Origin: Fundidesulfovibrio agrisoli
GTDB taxonomy: Bacteria; Desulfobacterota; Desulfovibrionia; Desulfovibrionales; Desulfovibrionaceae
DNA length: 64,000 nucleotides
NCBI RefSeq assembly: GCF_022808715.1
Contig: NZ_JAKZKX010000005.1
Coordinates: forward strand, 62,001-126,000
Reading direction: 5' to 3'
The notes below the pieces were generated by a model. The model ran no database searches, was not told the origin of the DNA, and saw only the letters and a program-made list of their open reading frames with translations. Within the stretch, counting starts at the first letter, position 1. Each line of letters starts with the position of its first letter. Positions 18,845-29,090 of the stretch are shown here, piece after piece. Both the position numbers and the translations under genes were made by a program.

Positions 18845-19535
18845 GGCGGGCTCCGAAGTCGGCCTTCTTCACGTTGCCCTTCTGGTAGCGCGAACCGATG
18901 CGCGTCTCGCTCAGGCAATAGGAGCACACGGCCGCGGGCATGGAGAAGCGCAGCTTCATCTCGGTCACTCCGTCCACGGCCGGGGCCTCCTTGAGGATGG
19001 CGGCCAGGTCCAGGCAGCCCTGCCCGGTGAGGCCGTTGACGTTTCGTATTACGGCCCGTTTGTTCATCTGGCGGATGCGGTAGCGGTATACCTCGCGCTC
19101 CGCCTGGGAGACCAGGTCCCCCTTGGTGACCACCACCAGGTCGGCCATGCGCAGCATGGGGCCGATCTTCTCCGGGGCGTCTATGCCCATGAGGTTGTCG
19201 ATGACGCACACGCCGAGCACCCCGCGCAGGTGCGGGGAGCAGCGGTTGCACAGCCCGGCAGTCTCGATGACGCAGCAGTCCGCCCCGGTGGACTGGGCCC
19301 AGGCGAAGGCCTCCTCCAGGTTGGTGGCGAAGAAGTGGTCCGGGCAGAGCCCGCCGGAAAAGACCACGGAGACGGGCACCCCCGCTGCCTTGTAGAGTTC
19401 GCCGTCGCGGCTTTGCAGGCAGTCGAACTTGATGACCGCGCAGTTAAGCCCGGCCTGGGCCAGATGCCCGCAGGCCCGCGCGATGACGGAGGTTTTGCCG
19501 CAGGAGGGCGGCCCGGCCACGGTGACGAGCTTCAT
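18834..19535 (-). CDS. SIMIBI-class GTPase (HypB/CobW/UreG-like) with C-terminal Cys motif
   Basis: The 233-residue protein has Walker A GPPSCGKT (8-15), a Mg-binding aspartate in IKFDCLQS, the G3-like ETAGLCNRC and the base-specificity motif TKGD. The Cys motifs GLCNRCSPH and AAVCSYC could bind metal. This group (HypB, UreG, MeaB, CooC-like) loads metals or cofactors into enzymes. It starts 4 bp inside the end of the binding-protein gene and ends inside the ATPase gene, so all three are translationally coupled. The client enzyme is not visible. Confidence 0.8.
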   Translation of the reverse strand: MKLVTVAGPPSCGKTSVIARACGHLAQAGLNCAVIKFDCLQSRDGELYKAAGVPVSVVFSGGLCPDHFFATNLEEAFAWAQSTGADCCVIETAGLCNRCSPHLRGVLGVCVIDNLMGIDAPEKIGPMLRMADLVVVTKGDLVSQAEREVYRYRIRQMNKRAVIRNVNGLTGQGCLDLAAILKEAPAVDGVTEMKLRFSMPAAVCSYCLSETRIGSRYQKGNVKKADFGARHDG

Positions 19536-20560
19536 CTAAGCCCCGCCGTCATCTTGCGGAAGGCGTCGCCCAACTGGTCCCGCAGGGAGTTGACGTCGTG
19601 GCGGGCCACGAAGTCCCAGCCGACCCACTTGAGCGAGGCCCCCTTGGGCAGGGGCGAGGGGCCGGAGAGGCCCAGGGGCGCGAACCAGGCCGCGCTCTCG
19701 ATGGTGGAGAAGCCGTTGGCGAAGAAGTCCAGCACGGGGCGCATCCTGGCCAGGCAGTCCTTGCGGGCCAACAGGTAGAGGGGGCTGGCGGCCGCGCCGT
19801 CCTCGGGCCAGACGATCTCCACGTGGGGCGGCTGCTTCACGCTGTGGGCGAAGAAGGCCGGGATGATGTAGATGGAGCCTGCGTCCGGCTCGTTGGAGCC
19901 AGCGATCTTGGCCATGCGCGAGGAGTGCATCAGGCCTTTGACGTTGGAGGCGAAGTCCCGCAGGCCCTCCAGGGCGTAGTCCTTGAAGAGGTTGAGCAGC
20001 ACGGCGTCGGCCATGTCGTCGCCGTCGCCGCACATGACCAGATGGCCCTTGTAGCGCGGGTGCATGAGCTCCGCCCAGGTGCGGGGCACGGGCAGGGGGC
20101 CCAGGCGGCGGGTGTCCGCCACGAAGATGTAGGGGGTCGCGCCGTAGACGGTGTAGGCCCCGGCCGGGTCCATCATGCCCGCGCGCACGTGCAGGGGGCT
20201 GATGTTCTCGGGGCGCACGGCCTCGAACACGCCCGTCTGGACGAAGCGCTCCACGAAAGGCTTGCGCCAGAAGTCCCCGAAGCCGATGGAGGCGATCACC
20301 GCGGGCAGGCGCTCGGGGTCGGTCTCCTTGTAGACGGGGTCGTAGGGGTCTATGGAGGTGCAGCCCATGGGGATATGCCAGGTGAACTCCTGGGAGGTGC
20401 CCGCCACCGAGGCCGCAAGGAGCTCGATTCGGTCCTTCACGGCCAGCTTCACGGGGCAGGGGGCGTAGAGCAGCAGGTCGACGGGTTCGCCCGGGCCCTG
20501 GGCGGTTTCTTCGCTGCCCATGGACTTGATCTGGGCCATCAGTTCCTGGAGGCCTTCCAT
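19532..20560 (-). CDS. ABC solute-binding-protein-like protein without export signal
   Basis: The 342-residue protein resembles periplasmic iron/polyamine-type binding proteins (SBP_bac_6 type): LLLYAPCPVKLAVKDRI, the central hinge AYTVYGATPYIFVADTRRLG, PRTWAELMHPRYKGHLVMCG and the late SGPSPLPKGASLKWVGW. It begins MEGLQELMAQIKSMGSEE and has no signal peptide or lipobox, so it should stay in the cytoplasm. It is the first gene of a tightly overlapping set with a GTPase and an ABC ATPase. AGGAG precedes the ATG, and two repeated boxes lie 30-65 bp upstream. A cytosolic ligand sensor or metal-handling role is inferred. Confidence 0.72.
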   Translation of the reverse strand: MEGLQELMAQIKSMGSEETAQGPGEPVDLLLYAPCPVKLAVKDRIELLAASVAGTSQEFTWHIPMGCTSIDPYDPVYKETDPERLPAVIASIGFGDFWRKPFVERFVQTGVFEAVRPENISPLHVRAGMMDPAGAYTVYGATPYIFVADTRRLGPLPVPRTWAELMHPRYKGHLVMCGDGDDMADAVLLNLFKDYALEGLRDFASNVKGLMHSSRMAKIAGSNEPDAGSIYIIPAFFAHSVKQPPHVEIVWPEDGAAASPLYLLARKDCLARMRPVLDFFANGFSTIESAAWFAPLGLSGPSPLPKGASLKWVGWDFVARHDVNSLRDQLGDAFRKMTAGLR

Positions 20561-20591
20561 TGCGCACACTCCTGACGCGCGGTAGCGCGTT

Positions 20592-20624
20592 GCTGCAAAA
20601 TTGTCGGGCGAGCTACAAAATTGT
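20592..20624 (-). promoter_or_regulatory. Twin 13-bp boxes upstream of the binding-protein/GTPase/ATPase operon
   Basis: GCTGCAAAATTGT (20592-20604) and GCTACAAAATTGT (20612-20624) differ at one base and start exactly 20 bp apart, about two helical turns. The second is embedded in TACAA-AA-TTGTA, a short inverted repeat. This suits two regulator dimers on one DNA face. The regulator is unknown. Confidence 0.55.
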
Positions 20625-20811
20625 ATGGTTTTCGGGCCCGCACGGCAGGTCCGTGGGGCCTGCAAGGGGTTGAGCAACCGCCGTGCCAGCCTCGGCATGG
20701 TATGGACCCCTGTGCCCGGACCGTTGTAACGTGATGCGCGCCGGAAACGACAGCTACACGACACACCTGACGTTCCCCTCCCGGGAGAGCGCGAGCCGAA
20801 AAGGAACAATC

Positions 20812-22059
20812 ATGCCCTCTGAACAATACACGCCGGATCGGCCGGGCGCAAAACGCCGCCTGGCGCTCTGGGTCCTGCTGGCGGCCCTCGTGGCTGCCGG
20901 GGCGGCCTGGAAACTCCTCGGCCACGGCCCGGACCGCCCCGCGGGCGACACCCCGCCTGCGGCCCAGGGCCAGAAACCGGGCCAGGGTCCAGGCCAGAAA
21001 CCGGGCCAGGCCTTCAAGCCCGTGGTGGGCGCGGCCAAGGCCGCCCGGCGCGACGTGAACGTCTACCTTTCGGGGCTGGGCAGCGTCAGCGCCCTGAACA
21101 CAGTCACCGTGCGCAGCCGCGTGGACGGCCAGATCATGGAGATCCGCTTCCGCGAGGGCGACATGGTCAAGGCCGGGGACGTGCTCGTGCAGGTGGACCC
21201 GCGCCCCTTCCAGGCCCAGCTGGACCAGGCCCAGGGCCAGATGCTGCGGGACAAGGCCCAGCTGGACAACGCCCGGCGCGACCTGGCCCGCTACGAGCAA
21301 CTGGTGCACACCGGGGCCATCGCCCGCCAGCAGGTGGACGCGCAGGACTCCCTGGTGCGCCAGTTCGAGGGCGCGGTGCGCACCGACCAGGGGGCCATCG
21401 ACAACGCCAAGCTCCAGCTGACCTACAGCCGCATCACCGCGCCCCTCACCGGGCGGGTGGGCCTGCGCCTGGTGGACGTGGGCAACATGGTCCGCGCCAC
21501 GGACCAGACCGGGCTGGTGGTCATCACCCAGGTGCAGCCCATCGCCGTGGTCTTCACCCTGCCGGAGGACGTGCTGCCCCGGGTGCAGTCCAGCATGGCC
21601 GGGGGCCGCACGCTCCAGGTGGAGGCCTTCGACCGGGAGCAGAAGCGCCTGCTCGCCACCGGCGAGCTGCTCACCCTGGACAACCAGATCGACCAGGCCT
21701 CGGGCACCGTGAAGCTCAAGGCGCAGTTCCCCAACGCGGACATGGCCCTGTTCCCCAACCAGTTCGTCAACGCCAGGCTGCTGGTGGACGTGGTCAAGGG
21801 CGCGGTGGTGGTGCCGGCCTCCGCCGTGCAGCGCGGGCCGCAGGGCGCGCAGGTCTGCGTGCTGGGGGCGGGCAACGTGGTGCAGGTCCGCAAGGTGGAC
21901 GCCTCGGACAGCGTGGGCGGCGAGGTGATCGTGCGTTCCGGCGTGAGCGAGGGCGAGACCGTGGTGGTGGACGGCGCGGAACGGCTGCGCGACGGCCTCC
22001 AGGTGGAGGTCAAGGGCGAGCCCGCAAACGAAGGCGGGGCAGCGCGCCAGGGCGGCTGA
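20812..22059 (+). CDS. mdtA: RND adaptor subunit, MdtA-like
   Basis: The 415-residue protein has one N-terminal membrane segment ([18 protein letters not shown]), a Q/G/P-rich linker with repeated QKPGQ, and the adaptor core: [18 protein letters not shown], the coiled coil with [20 protein letters not shown], and [20 protein letters not shown]. It is the first gene of an operon with two consecutive RND permeases, as in MdtABC. The ATG at 20812 has AAGGAA upstream. It is divergent from the binding-protein/GTPase operon and could share regulation with it. Confidence 0.85.
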   Translation: MPSEQYTPDRPGAKRRLALWVLLAALVAAGAAWKLLGHGPDRPAGDTPPAAQGQKPGQGPGQKPGQAFKPVVGAAKAARRDVNVYLSGLGSVSALNTVTVRSRVDGQIMEIRFREGDMVKAGDVLVQVDPRPFQAQLDQAQGQMLRDKAQLDNARRDLARYEQLVHTGAIARQQVDAQDSLVRQFEGAVRTDQGAIDNAKLQLTYSRITAPLTGRVGLRLVDVGNMVRATDQTGLVVITQVQPIAVVFTLPEDVLPRVQSSMAGGRTLQVEAFDREQKRLLATGELLTLDNQIDQASGTVKLKAQFPNADMALFPNQFVNARLLVDVVKGAVVVPASAVQRGPQGAQVCVLGAGNVVQVRKVDASDSVGGEVIVRSGVSEGETVVVDGAERLRDGLQVEVKGEPANEGGAARQGG

Positions 22060-25000
22060 TGAACATCTCCGAACTCTTCATCCGCCGCCCGGTGGCCACC
22101 ACGCTCCTGATGGTGGCCATCATGCTGGCCGGAGCCGTGGCCTACCGCCAGTTGCCCGTGGCGGCCCTGCCCCAGGTGGACTACCCCACCATCCAGGTGC
22201 GCACCTTCTACCCCGGGGCCAGCCCCGAGGTCATGGCCTCCTCGGTGACGGCCCCGCTGGAGCGCCAGCTGGGCCAGATGCCCGGCCTCACCCAGATGAC
22301 CTCCAACAGCTCCGGCGGGGCCAGCGTCATCACGCTGCTCTTCAGCCTGGACCTGAGCCTGGACGTGGCCGAGCAGCAGGTGCAGGCGGCCATCAACGCC
22401 TCTTTCAACTTCCTGCCCAAGGATCTGCCCAGCCCCCCGGTGTACAGCAAGGTCAACCCGGCGGACGCGCCCATCCTGACCCTGGCGCTCACCTCGGCCA
22501 CCATGCCCCTGACCCGCGTGGAGGATCTGGCCGACACCCGCTTCGCCCAGAAGATCTCCCAGCTGCCGGGCGTGGGCCTGGTGAGCCTCTCCGGCGGGCA
22601 GCGCCCGGCCGTGCGCGTGCACGTGAACCCCACGGCCCTGGCCTCCTACGGCCTGACCCTGGAGGACGTGCGCGCCGCCGTGGGCGCGGCCAACGTGAAC
22701 CTGGCCAAGGGCGGGTTCGACGGCCCCAGGCAGGCCTCCATCATTTCAGCCAACGATCAGCTCTATTCCTCCGAGGAATACAAGCCCCTCATCATCGCCT
22801 ACCGGGCGGGCGCGCCCGTGAAGCTCTCCGACGTGGCCGACCTGGAGGACGCCGCCGAGGACGAGCGCCAGGCCGCCTGGATGAACCAGACCCCGGCGGT
22901 GGTCATGAACATCCAGCGCCAGCCCGGGGCCAACGTCATCGAGGTGGTGGACCGCATCAAGTCCCTGCTGCCCCAGCTCAAGGCCTCGCTGCCGCACTCG
23001 GTGGAGGTTGCCGTGCTCACGGACCGCACCACCACCATCCGGGCCTCGGTGGAGGACGTGCAGTTCGAGCTGCTGGTGGCCGTGGCCCTGGTGGTCATGG
23101 TCATCTACCTGTTCCTGCGCAACCTGCCCGCCACGCTGATACCGGGCGTGGCCGTGCCGCTCTCCCTGGTGGGCTCCTTCGGGGTGATGTACCTCTTGGG
23201 CTTCAGCCTGAACAACCTCTCGCTCATGGCCCTGACCATCTCCACGGGCTTCGTGGTGGACGACGCCATCGTGATGATCGAGAACGTGGCCCGCTACGTG
23301 GAGCAGGGCATGGAGCCCTTCGAGGCCGCGCTCACGGGCTCGAAGCAGATCGGCTTCACCATTCTCTCGCTCACGGTGTCGCTCATCGCGGTGCTCATCC
23401 CGCTGCTCTTCATGGGCGACGTGGTGGGCAGGCTGTTCCGCGAGTTCGCGGTGACGCTTGGGGCCTCCATCCTAATCTCGGCCTTCGTTTCGCTCACGCT
23501 CACGCCCATGATGTGCGCCCGGCTGCTCAAGCACGTGAAGCCCGAGGAGGAGGGGGCCTTGCACAGGGCCACCCAGCGCTTCTTCGACCGCGTGATCGAG
23601 CTTTACGGGTCCAGCCTGCGCGTGGTGCTGCGCCACCAGGGCCTGACCCTGTGCGTTGCCGTGGGCACGCTCGCGCTCACGGTGGTCATGTACGCGTATT
23701 CGCCCAAGGGCTTCTTCCCCCAGCAGGACACCGGCGTGATCGTGGGCGTTTCCGAGGCCCCGCAGTCGGTCTCCTTCGCGGCCATGAGCCGCCGCCAGCA
23801 GGCCCTGGCCGAGGTCATACTGCGCGATCCGGCGGTTGAGAGCCTGTCCTCCTTCATCGGGGTGGACGGCACCAACCCGGCCATGAACACCGGGCGCATC
23901 CAGATCAACCTCAAGCCGCTTGAGGTTCGCAAGATCAGCGCCGCCCGGGTGATGGACAGGCTGCGCCCGCAGCTGGCCGAGGTGCCCGGCGTCTCGCTGC
24001 ACATGCAGGCCGCGCAGGACCTCAGCGTGGACGTGCGCCAGAGCCGCACCCAGTTCCAGTACACCCTGGAGGCCCCCAGCGCGGACGAGCTCAACACCTG
24101 GGCCCCGCGCCTGGTCAAGGCGCTGCGCGTAAGCCCCGAGCTGGCCTCGGTGAGCAGCGACCAGCAGGACCAGGGCCGCCGGGTCATGGTGAACATCGAC
24201 AGGGCCACGGCCTCGCGCCTGGGCATAACGCCCCAGCAGATCGACGACGCGCTCTACGACGCCTTCGGCCAGCGCCAGATATCCACCATCTTCACCGAGC
24301 TGAACCAGTACCGCGTGGTGTTGGCGGCCAAGCCCGAGATGCGCGACAACCCGCAGGACCTGGGCTCCATCTATCTGCGCTCGCGCGACGGAAAGCAGAC
24401 CCCGCTCACGGCCATCGCCGCCATCAGCGAGACCACCGGGCCGCTGGTCATCAGCCGCCAGGGGCAGTTCCCGGCAGTGACCATCTCCTTCGACGTGGCC
24501 AGGGGCGGCTCCCTGGGCGGGGCCGTGGAGGCGGTTGACAAGGCCGTGAGGGAGACGGGCCTGCCGCCCTCGATCCAGGGCGACTTCCAGGGCACGGCCA
24601 AGGCTTTCCTGGCCTCGTTGGAGAACGAGCCCATCCTGATTCTGGCGGCGCTCATAACCGTGTACATCGTGCTGGGCGTGCTCTACGAGAGCTTCATCTA
24701 CCCGGTGACCATCCTCTCCACGCTGCCCTCGGCGGGCGTGGGCGCGCTCCTGGGCCTGGCGCTCTTCGGCATGGAGCTGGACGTGCTGGCCGTCATCGGC
24801 ATCATCCTGCTCATCGGCATCGTGAAGAAGAACGGCATCATGATGGTGGACTTCGCCCTGGAGGCCGAGCGCGAGCAGGGCGCGGCCCCCGAGGAGGCCA
24901 TCTACCAGGCCTGCCTGCTGCGCTTCCGGCCCATCATGATGACCACCATGGCCGCGCTGCTGGGGGCGCTCCCCCTGGCCCTGGGAGGGGGCGTGGGCTC

Positions 25001-25148
25001 CGAGCTGCGCAGGCCGCTCGGCGTGTGCATCATCGGCGGCCTGGTCATCAGCCAGATGCTCACGCTCTACACCACGCCGGTGATCTACCTGGCCTTCGAC
25101 AGGATCGCCCGCAGGTTCTCGCACCGCAACGGTGAGGAGGGCGCATGA
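22059..25148 (+). CDS. mdtB: RND permease, MdtB-like
   Basis: The 1029-residue pump has the N-terminal helix after [20 protein letters not shown], the family motif [19 protein letters not shown], the proton-relay DD in [27 protein letters not shown], and the late helix with [19 protein letters not shown]. The start overlaps the adaptor stop (TGATG). Paired with the next gene it would form a mixed MdtB2C-type trimer, as in the E. coli system. No outer-membrane channel gene is in the operon. Confidence 0.88.
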   Translation: MNISELFIRRPVATTLLMVAIMLAGAVAYRQLPVAALPQVDYPTIQVRTFYPGASPEVMASSVTAPLERQLGQMPGLTQMTSNSSGGASVITLLFSLDLSLDVAEQQVQAAINASFNFLPKDLPSPPVYSKVNPADAPILTLALTSATMPLTRVEDLADTRFAQKISQLPGVGLVSLSGGQRPAVRVHVNPTALASYGLTLEDVRAAVGAANVNLAKGGFDGPRQASIISANDQLYSSEEYKPLIIAYRAGAPVKLSDVADLEDAAEDERQAAWMNQTPAVVMNIQRQPGANVIEVVDRIKSLLPQLKASLPHSVEVAVLTDRTTTIRASVEDVQFELLVAVALVVMVIYLFLRNLPATLIPGVAVPLSLVGSFGVMYLLGFSLNNLSLMALTISTGFVVDDAIVMIENVARYVEQGMEPFEAALTGSKQIGFTILSLTVSLIAVLIPLLFMGDVVGRLFREFAVTLGASILISAFVSLTLTPMMCARLLKHVKPEEEGALHRATQRFFDRVIELYGSSLRVVLRHQGLTLCVAVGTLALTVVMYAYSPKGFFPQQDTGVIVGVSEAPQSVSFAAMSRRQQALAEVILRDPAVESLSSFIGVDGTNPAMNTGRIQINLKPLEVRKISAARVMDRLRPQLAEVPGVSLHMQAAQDLSVDVRQSRTQFQYTLEAPSADELNTWAPRLVKALRVSPELASVSSDQQDQGRRVMVNIDRATASRLGITPQQIDDALYDAFGQRQISTIFTELNQYRVVLAAKPEMRDNPQDLGSIYLRSRDGKQTPLTAIAAISETTGPLVISRQGQFPAVTISFDVARGGSLGGAVEAVDKAVRETGLPPSIQGDFQGTAKAFLASLENEPILILAALITVYIVLGVLYESFIYPVTILSTLPSAGVGALLGLALFGMELDVLAVIGIILLIGIVKKNGIMMVDFALEAEREQGAAPEEAIYQACLLRFRPIMMTTMAALLGALPLALGGGVGSELRRPLGVCIIGGLVISQMLTLYTTPVIYLAFDRIARRFSHRNGEEGA

Positions 25149-28100
25149 GCGCCGGCCCGGAACAGACCGGCCCGGAACAGGCCGGCACTGAGCACGCGCC
25201 GGGCCAGAGCCCCGAACCCGCCCGCAGCCGCACGGACGCGGCCCTGCGCGGCCTGAACCTGCCCGGCGTGTTCATCCGCAGGCCCGTGGCCACCACGCTG
25301 CTCACCCTGGGGCTGATGCTGGCGGGCATCGTCAGCTTCCGGCTGCTGCCGGTCTCGCCCCTGCCGCGCGTGGACTTCCCCACCATCTCGGTCAACGCAG
25401 GGCTGCCCGGAGCCGACCCCGAGACCATGGCCACCTCCGTGGCCGCGCCCCTGGAGCGCCAGTTCGGGCGCATCGCGGGCGTCACGGAGATGACCTCCAC
25501 CAGCTTCCGGGGCTCCACGAGCATCACCCTGCAGTTCGACCTGGACCGCAACATCGACGGGGCCGCGCGCGACGTGCAGGCCGCCATCAACGCGGCCCGC
25601 AGCCAGCTGCCCGCCAACCTCCCCAACAACCCAACCTACCGCAAGATCAACCCGGCGGATGCCCCGGTGCTGATCCTGTCGCTCACTTCGGACACCGTTT
25701 CGCGTGACAAAATGTATGACGTGGCCTCCACGGTGCTCCAGCAGAAGATCGCCCAGCTGGGCGGAGTGGGGCAGGTGTTCGTGGGCGGCGGCGCGCTCCC
25801 GGCGGTGCGCGTGGAGCTCAACCCCGCCGCGCTCTCGGCCTACGCCATCGGCCTGCAGGACGTGCGCGCCGCCCTGGCCGCCACCAACGCCAACGCACCC
25901 AAGGGCCAGGTGGCCGACGCCGACACCGCCTGGGACATCCAGGCCAACGACCAGTTGCGAAGCGCCGCGGGCTACGACTCCGTGATCGTGGCCTACAAGG
26001 ACGGCAGGCCCGTGCGCCTCACGGACGTGGCCAAGGTGGTGGACGGCGTTGAGGACGTGCGCACCCTGGGGCTCATGAACTCCACCCCGGCGGTGATGAT
26101 AATCATCTTCCGCCAGCCCGGGGCCAACATCCTGGAGACGGTGGACAACGTGCGCGCGCTCATGCCGCAGCTCCAGGCCAGCCTGCCCGAGGGGGTGAAG
26201 CTCTCGGCCGTGGTGGACCGCTCCCCGCCCATCCGGGCCTCCCTGGCCGAGGTGGAGCTCTCCCTGGTGATCTCCTGCGCGCTGGTGGTGCTGGTGGTGT
26301 TCTGCTTCCTGCGCACGCTCAGGGCCACGGCCATTCCTGGCGTGGCCGTGGTGGCCTCCCTGGTGGGCACCTTCGCCGTGATGTACCTGCTGGGCTACAG
26401 CCTGGACAACCTCTCGCTCATGGCCCTGACCATCGCCACGGGCTTCGTGGTGGACGACGCCATCGTGGTGCTCGAGAACATCACCAGCCACCTGGAGCGA
26501 GGCGAGACGCCCCTGCGAGCGGCCCTGAACGGCGCGCGCGAGATCAGCTTCACGGTGGTCTCCATGAGCGTCTCCCTGGTGGCGGTGTTCATCCCCATCC
26601 TGCTCATGGGCGGCATGGTGGGCAGACTGTTCCGCGAGTTCGCCATGACGCTCTCGGCGGCCATCTTCATTTCGCTGCTGCTCTCGCTGACCGCCACGCC
26701 CATGATGTGCGCCCTGATGCTGCCCAGGGGCGGCAGCGGCTCAGGAGCCAGGACCAGGCTCGGCGTGCGGGCGGGCAACTGGTTCGAGGCCCTGCGCGAG
26801 GGGTACGCCCGCTCCCTGCGCTGGTCGCTGGGGCACAGGCGGCTCATGCTGCTGCTCACGCTGGTCACCCTCGGGCTGAACTTCTGGCTCTACGCCGTGG
26901 CGCCCAAAGGCTTCTTCCCCCAGCAGGACACGGGCCGCCTCACCGGCGGGATCCAGGCCGCGCAGGACATCTCCTTCCAGGCCATGAGCGGCAAGCTGGC
27001 CCAGGTGGTGGAAGTCATCCGCTCCGACCCGGACGTGGAGTACGTCATCGGCTTCACCGGGGGCGGGGGGGGCGGCGGGGCCACCACCAACACGGCCAGG
27101 CTGTTCGTCACGCTCAAACCCCTGGGCCAGCGCAAAATTTCGGGCGAGCGCGTTATGGCGCGGCTGCGGGGCAAGCTGGGCGCCATCCCGGGCGCGCCCA
27201 CCTTCTTCCAACTCGTGCAGGAGCTGCGCGTGGGCGGTCGGGCCAGCAACGCCATGTACCAGTACACCCTGCAGGGCGAGAGCTTCCAGGAGCTCAACAC
27301 CTGGGCCCCCAAGGTGTTCGAGGCCATGCGCGGGCTCAGGCAGCTCACGGACGTGAGCAGCGACCAGCAGGACAAGGGCATGGAGACGCGCGTGGTCATC
27401 GACAGGGACACGGCCTCCCGCCTGGGCATCTCGGCCCGGCTGGTGGACAGCGTGCTCTACGGCGCGTTCGGGCAGTCCCAGGTGTCGACCATCTACACCC
27501 AGCTCAACCAGTACCATGTGGTCATGGAGGTGGACCCGCGCTACTGGCAGAGCCCCGAATCCCTCAAGGACATCTTCGTGACCTCCGCGTCAGGGAAGAT
27601 GGTGCCGCTCTCGGCCATCGCCCACATCGAGAACAGGCCCACCTCGCTGGCCGTGAACCACCAGGGGCAGTTCCCTTCGGTCACGGTCTCCTTCAACCTG
27701 GCGGAGGGGGTCTCCCTGAGCCAGGGGCTGGACGCCATCCAGGCCGCCACCCGCAAGCTGGGGCTGCCCGGCGCGGTGCAAGGCACCTTCCGGGGCACGG
27801 CCCAGGCCTTCCAGAGCTCGCTCAAGAGCCAGCCCCTGCTCATCCTGGCGGCCCTGGCCGCCGTGTACATCGTGCTGGGCATGCTCTACGAGAGCTACGT
27901 CCACCCCATCACCATCCTCTCCACGCTGCCCTCGGCGGGCGTGGGCGCGGTGTTGGCGCTCATCCTGACGGGTACGGAGCTGAACCTCATCGCCATCATC
28001 GGCATCATCCTGCTCATCGGCATCGTGAAGAAGAACGGGATCATGATGGTGGACTTCGCCCTGGAGGCCGAACGCGGGCAGGGGCTCGAACCTGTGGAGG

Positions 28101-28357
28101 CCATCTATTCGGCCTGCCTCAAGCGCTTCCGGCCCATCATGATGACCACCATGGCCGCGCTGCTGGGCGCGCTGCCCCTGGCCATCTCCCACGGGTCCGG
28201 GTTCGAGCTGCGCAGGCCGCTGGGCATATCCATCATCGGCGGGCTGCTGCTCAGCCAGATGCTCACGCTCTACACCACTCCGGCCATCTACCTGACCCTG
28301 GATTCGTTCAGCAAACGCAGGCAGGCGAAGAAGGCGACTTTGACTGCGGGGGACTAG
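25145..28357 (+). CDS. mdtC: RND permease, MdtC-like
   Basis: The 1070-residue pump is parallel to the preceding one: [46 protein letters not shown] and [19 protein letters not shown]. It has a longer, hydrophilic N-terminal tail of about 30 residues rich in E/P/Q. A glycine run (GGGGGGGA near 640) lies in the second periplasmic loop. It overlaps the mdtB-like gene by 4 bp. Two different permeases in one operon is the distinguishing trait of MdtABC. Confidence 0.88.
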   Translation: MSAGPEQTGPEQAGTEHAPGQSPEPARSRTDAALRGLNLPGVFIRRPVATTLLTLGLMLAGIVSFRLLPVSPLPRVDFPTISVNAGLPGADPETMATSVAAPLERQFGRIAGVTEMTSTSFRGSTSITLQFDLDRNIDGAARDVQAAINAARSQLPANLPNNPTYRKINPADAPVLILSLTSDTVSRDKMYDVASTVLQQKIAQLGGVGQVFVGGGALPAVRVELNPAALSAYAIGLQDVRAALAATNANAPKGQVADADTAWDIQANDQLRSAAGYDSVIVAYKDGRPVRLTDVAKVVDGVEDVRTLGLMNSTPAVMIIIFRQPGANILETVDNVRALMPQLQASLPEGVKLSAVVDRSPPIRASLAEVELSLVISCALVVLVVFCFLRTLRATAIPGVAVVASLVGTFAVMYLLGYSLDNLSLMALTIATGFVVDDAIVVLENITSHLERGETPLRAALNGAREISFTVVSMSVSLVAVFIPILLMGGMVGRLFREFAMTLSAAIFISLLLSLTATPMMCALMLPRGGSGSGARTRLGVRAGNWFEALREGYARSLRWSLGHRRLMLLLTLVTLGLNFWLYAVAPKGFFPQQDTGRLTGGIQAAQDISFQAMSGKLAQVVEVIRSDPDVEYVIGFTGGGGGGGATTNTARLFVTLKPLGQRKISGERVMARLRGKLGAIPGAPTFFQLVQELRVGGRASNAMYQYTLQGESFQELNTWAPKVFEAMRGLRQLTDVSSDQQDKGMETRVVIDRDTASRLGISARLVDSVLYGAFGQSQVSTIYTQLNQYHVVMEVDPRYWQSPESLKDIFVTSASGKMVPLSAIAHIENRPTSLAVNHQGQFPSVTVSFNLAEGVSLSQGLDAIQAATRKLGLPGAVQGTFRGTAQAFQSSLKSQPLLILAALAAVYIVLGMLYESYVHPITILSTLPSAGVGAVLALILTGTELNLIAIIGIILLIGIVKKNGIMMVDFALEAERGQGLEPVEAIYSACLKRFRPIMMTTMAALLGALPLAISHGSGFELRRPLGISIIGGLLLSQMLTLYTTPAIYLTLDSFSKRRQAKKATLTAGD

Positions 28358-28374
28358 CCGTAGCGTTGCCTTTC

Positions 28375-28392
28375 GGTAACTCATGTGTTACC
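28375..28392. promoter_or_regulatory. Palindromic operator of the toxin-antitoxin pair
   Basis: GGTAAC-TCATGT-GTTACC is an inverted repeat with perfect 6-bp arms, eight bases before the toxin ATG. A site here would let the antitoxin repress its own operon. A GTG inside it is in frame with the toxin but is unlikely to be the start. Confidence 0.6.
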
Positions 28393-28399
28393 ATTCTGC

Positions 28400-28723
28400 A
28401 TGGGCATCGAGGTTCAAGAATACCTGGACGAGAGGGGAAAATCCCCGTTTGCCCATTGGTTCGTGACCTTGGACGCACACGCAGCGGCCAAGGTCGCCGC
28501 GGCCCTCTACCGCCTGGAGCAGGGCAATTTCTCCAGGGTCGAGGGTGTCGGAGGCGGGGTGTTCGAGTGTAAAATACATTTCGGGCCGGGCTACCGGGTC
28601 TACTTCGGCAAGGATGGCGAAAGGCTGGTCATCCTGCTCGGTGGCGGCTCCAAGAAGCGGCAGGGTGCGGACATTGCCGCCGCCTCGGCCTGCTGGCAGG
28701 ATTACAAGAGGCGGAGACGCTAA
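28400..28723 (+). CDS. RelE/HigB-type toxin (addiction-module killer protein)
   Basis: The 107-residue protein has the conserved layout of the 'putative addiction module killer' group: VQEYLDERGKSPFAHWF, LYRLEQGNFSRVEGVGGGVFE, a KIHFGPGYRVYFGKDGERLV core with R and Y residues usual in ribosome-dependent RNases, and LLGGGSKKRQ.DI..A.. at the end. It is followed 10 bp later by its antitoxin. There is little Shine-Dalgarno signal; the start at 28400 is chosen because the upstream GTG overlaps the operator. Confidence 0.85.
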   Translation: MGIEVQEYLDERGKSPFAHWFVTLDAHAAAKVAAALYRLEQGNFSRVEGVGGGVFECKIHFGPGYRVYFGKDGERLVILLGGGSKKRQGADIAAASACWQDYKRRRR

Positions 28724-28733
28724 AGGGCGGACT

Positions 28734-29048
28734 ATGGCGCTTACACGTGGATTTCGGGCGACTCTGCTGGAGCGCGCCCAGCAAGATGCGGAGTTCCGGC
28801 AGGCCATGCTCGTGGAAGGCATCGACGCCATGCTGGCCGGGGATGTGGCGACAGGCAAGGCGATCCTGCGGGACTACATCAACGCCGCCATCGGCTTCGG
28901 CCCCCTGGCGGAAGCGACCAACATACCGGCGAAAAGCCTTATGCGCATGCTTGGACCCAAAGGTAATCCCCGGGCGGACAACCTGTTTCACATCATCCAT
29001 CATCTACAGGACCGGGAGGGCATCCATCTGGGCGTCGGCCCCTGCTGA
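28734..29048 (+). CDS. HigA-like helix-turn-helix antitoxin
   Basis: The 104-residue partner of the preceding toxin reads LTRGFRATLLERAQQDAEFR, LVEGIDAMLAGDVATGKAIL, RDYINAAIGFGPLAEATNIP, then KSLMRMLGPKGNP with the HTH recognition helix, DNLFHIIHHLQ. It should bind and neutralise the toxin and repress the operon through the palindrome at 28375-28392. Confidence 0.85.
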   Translation: MALTRGFRATLLERAQQDAEFRQAMLVEGIDAMLAGDVATGKAILRDYINAAIGFGPLAEATNIPAKSLMRMLGPKGNPRADNLFHIIHHLQDREGIHLGVGPC

Positions 29049-29090
29049 ACGCATGGCCTGCCCGGGCGCTGGATCGCCCGGCATTAGGCC

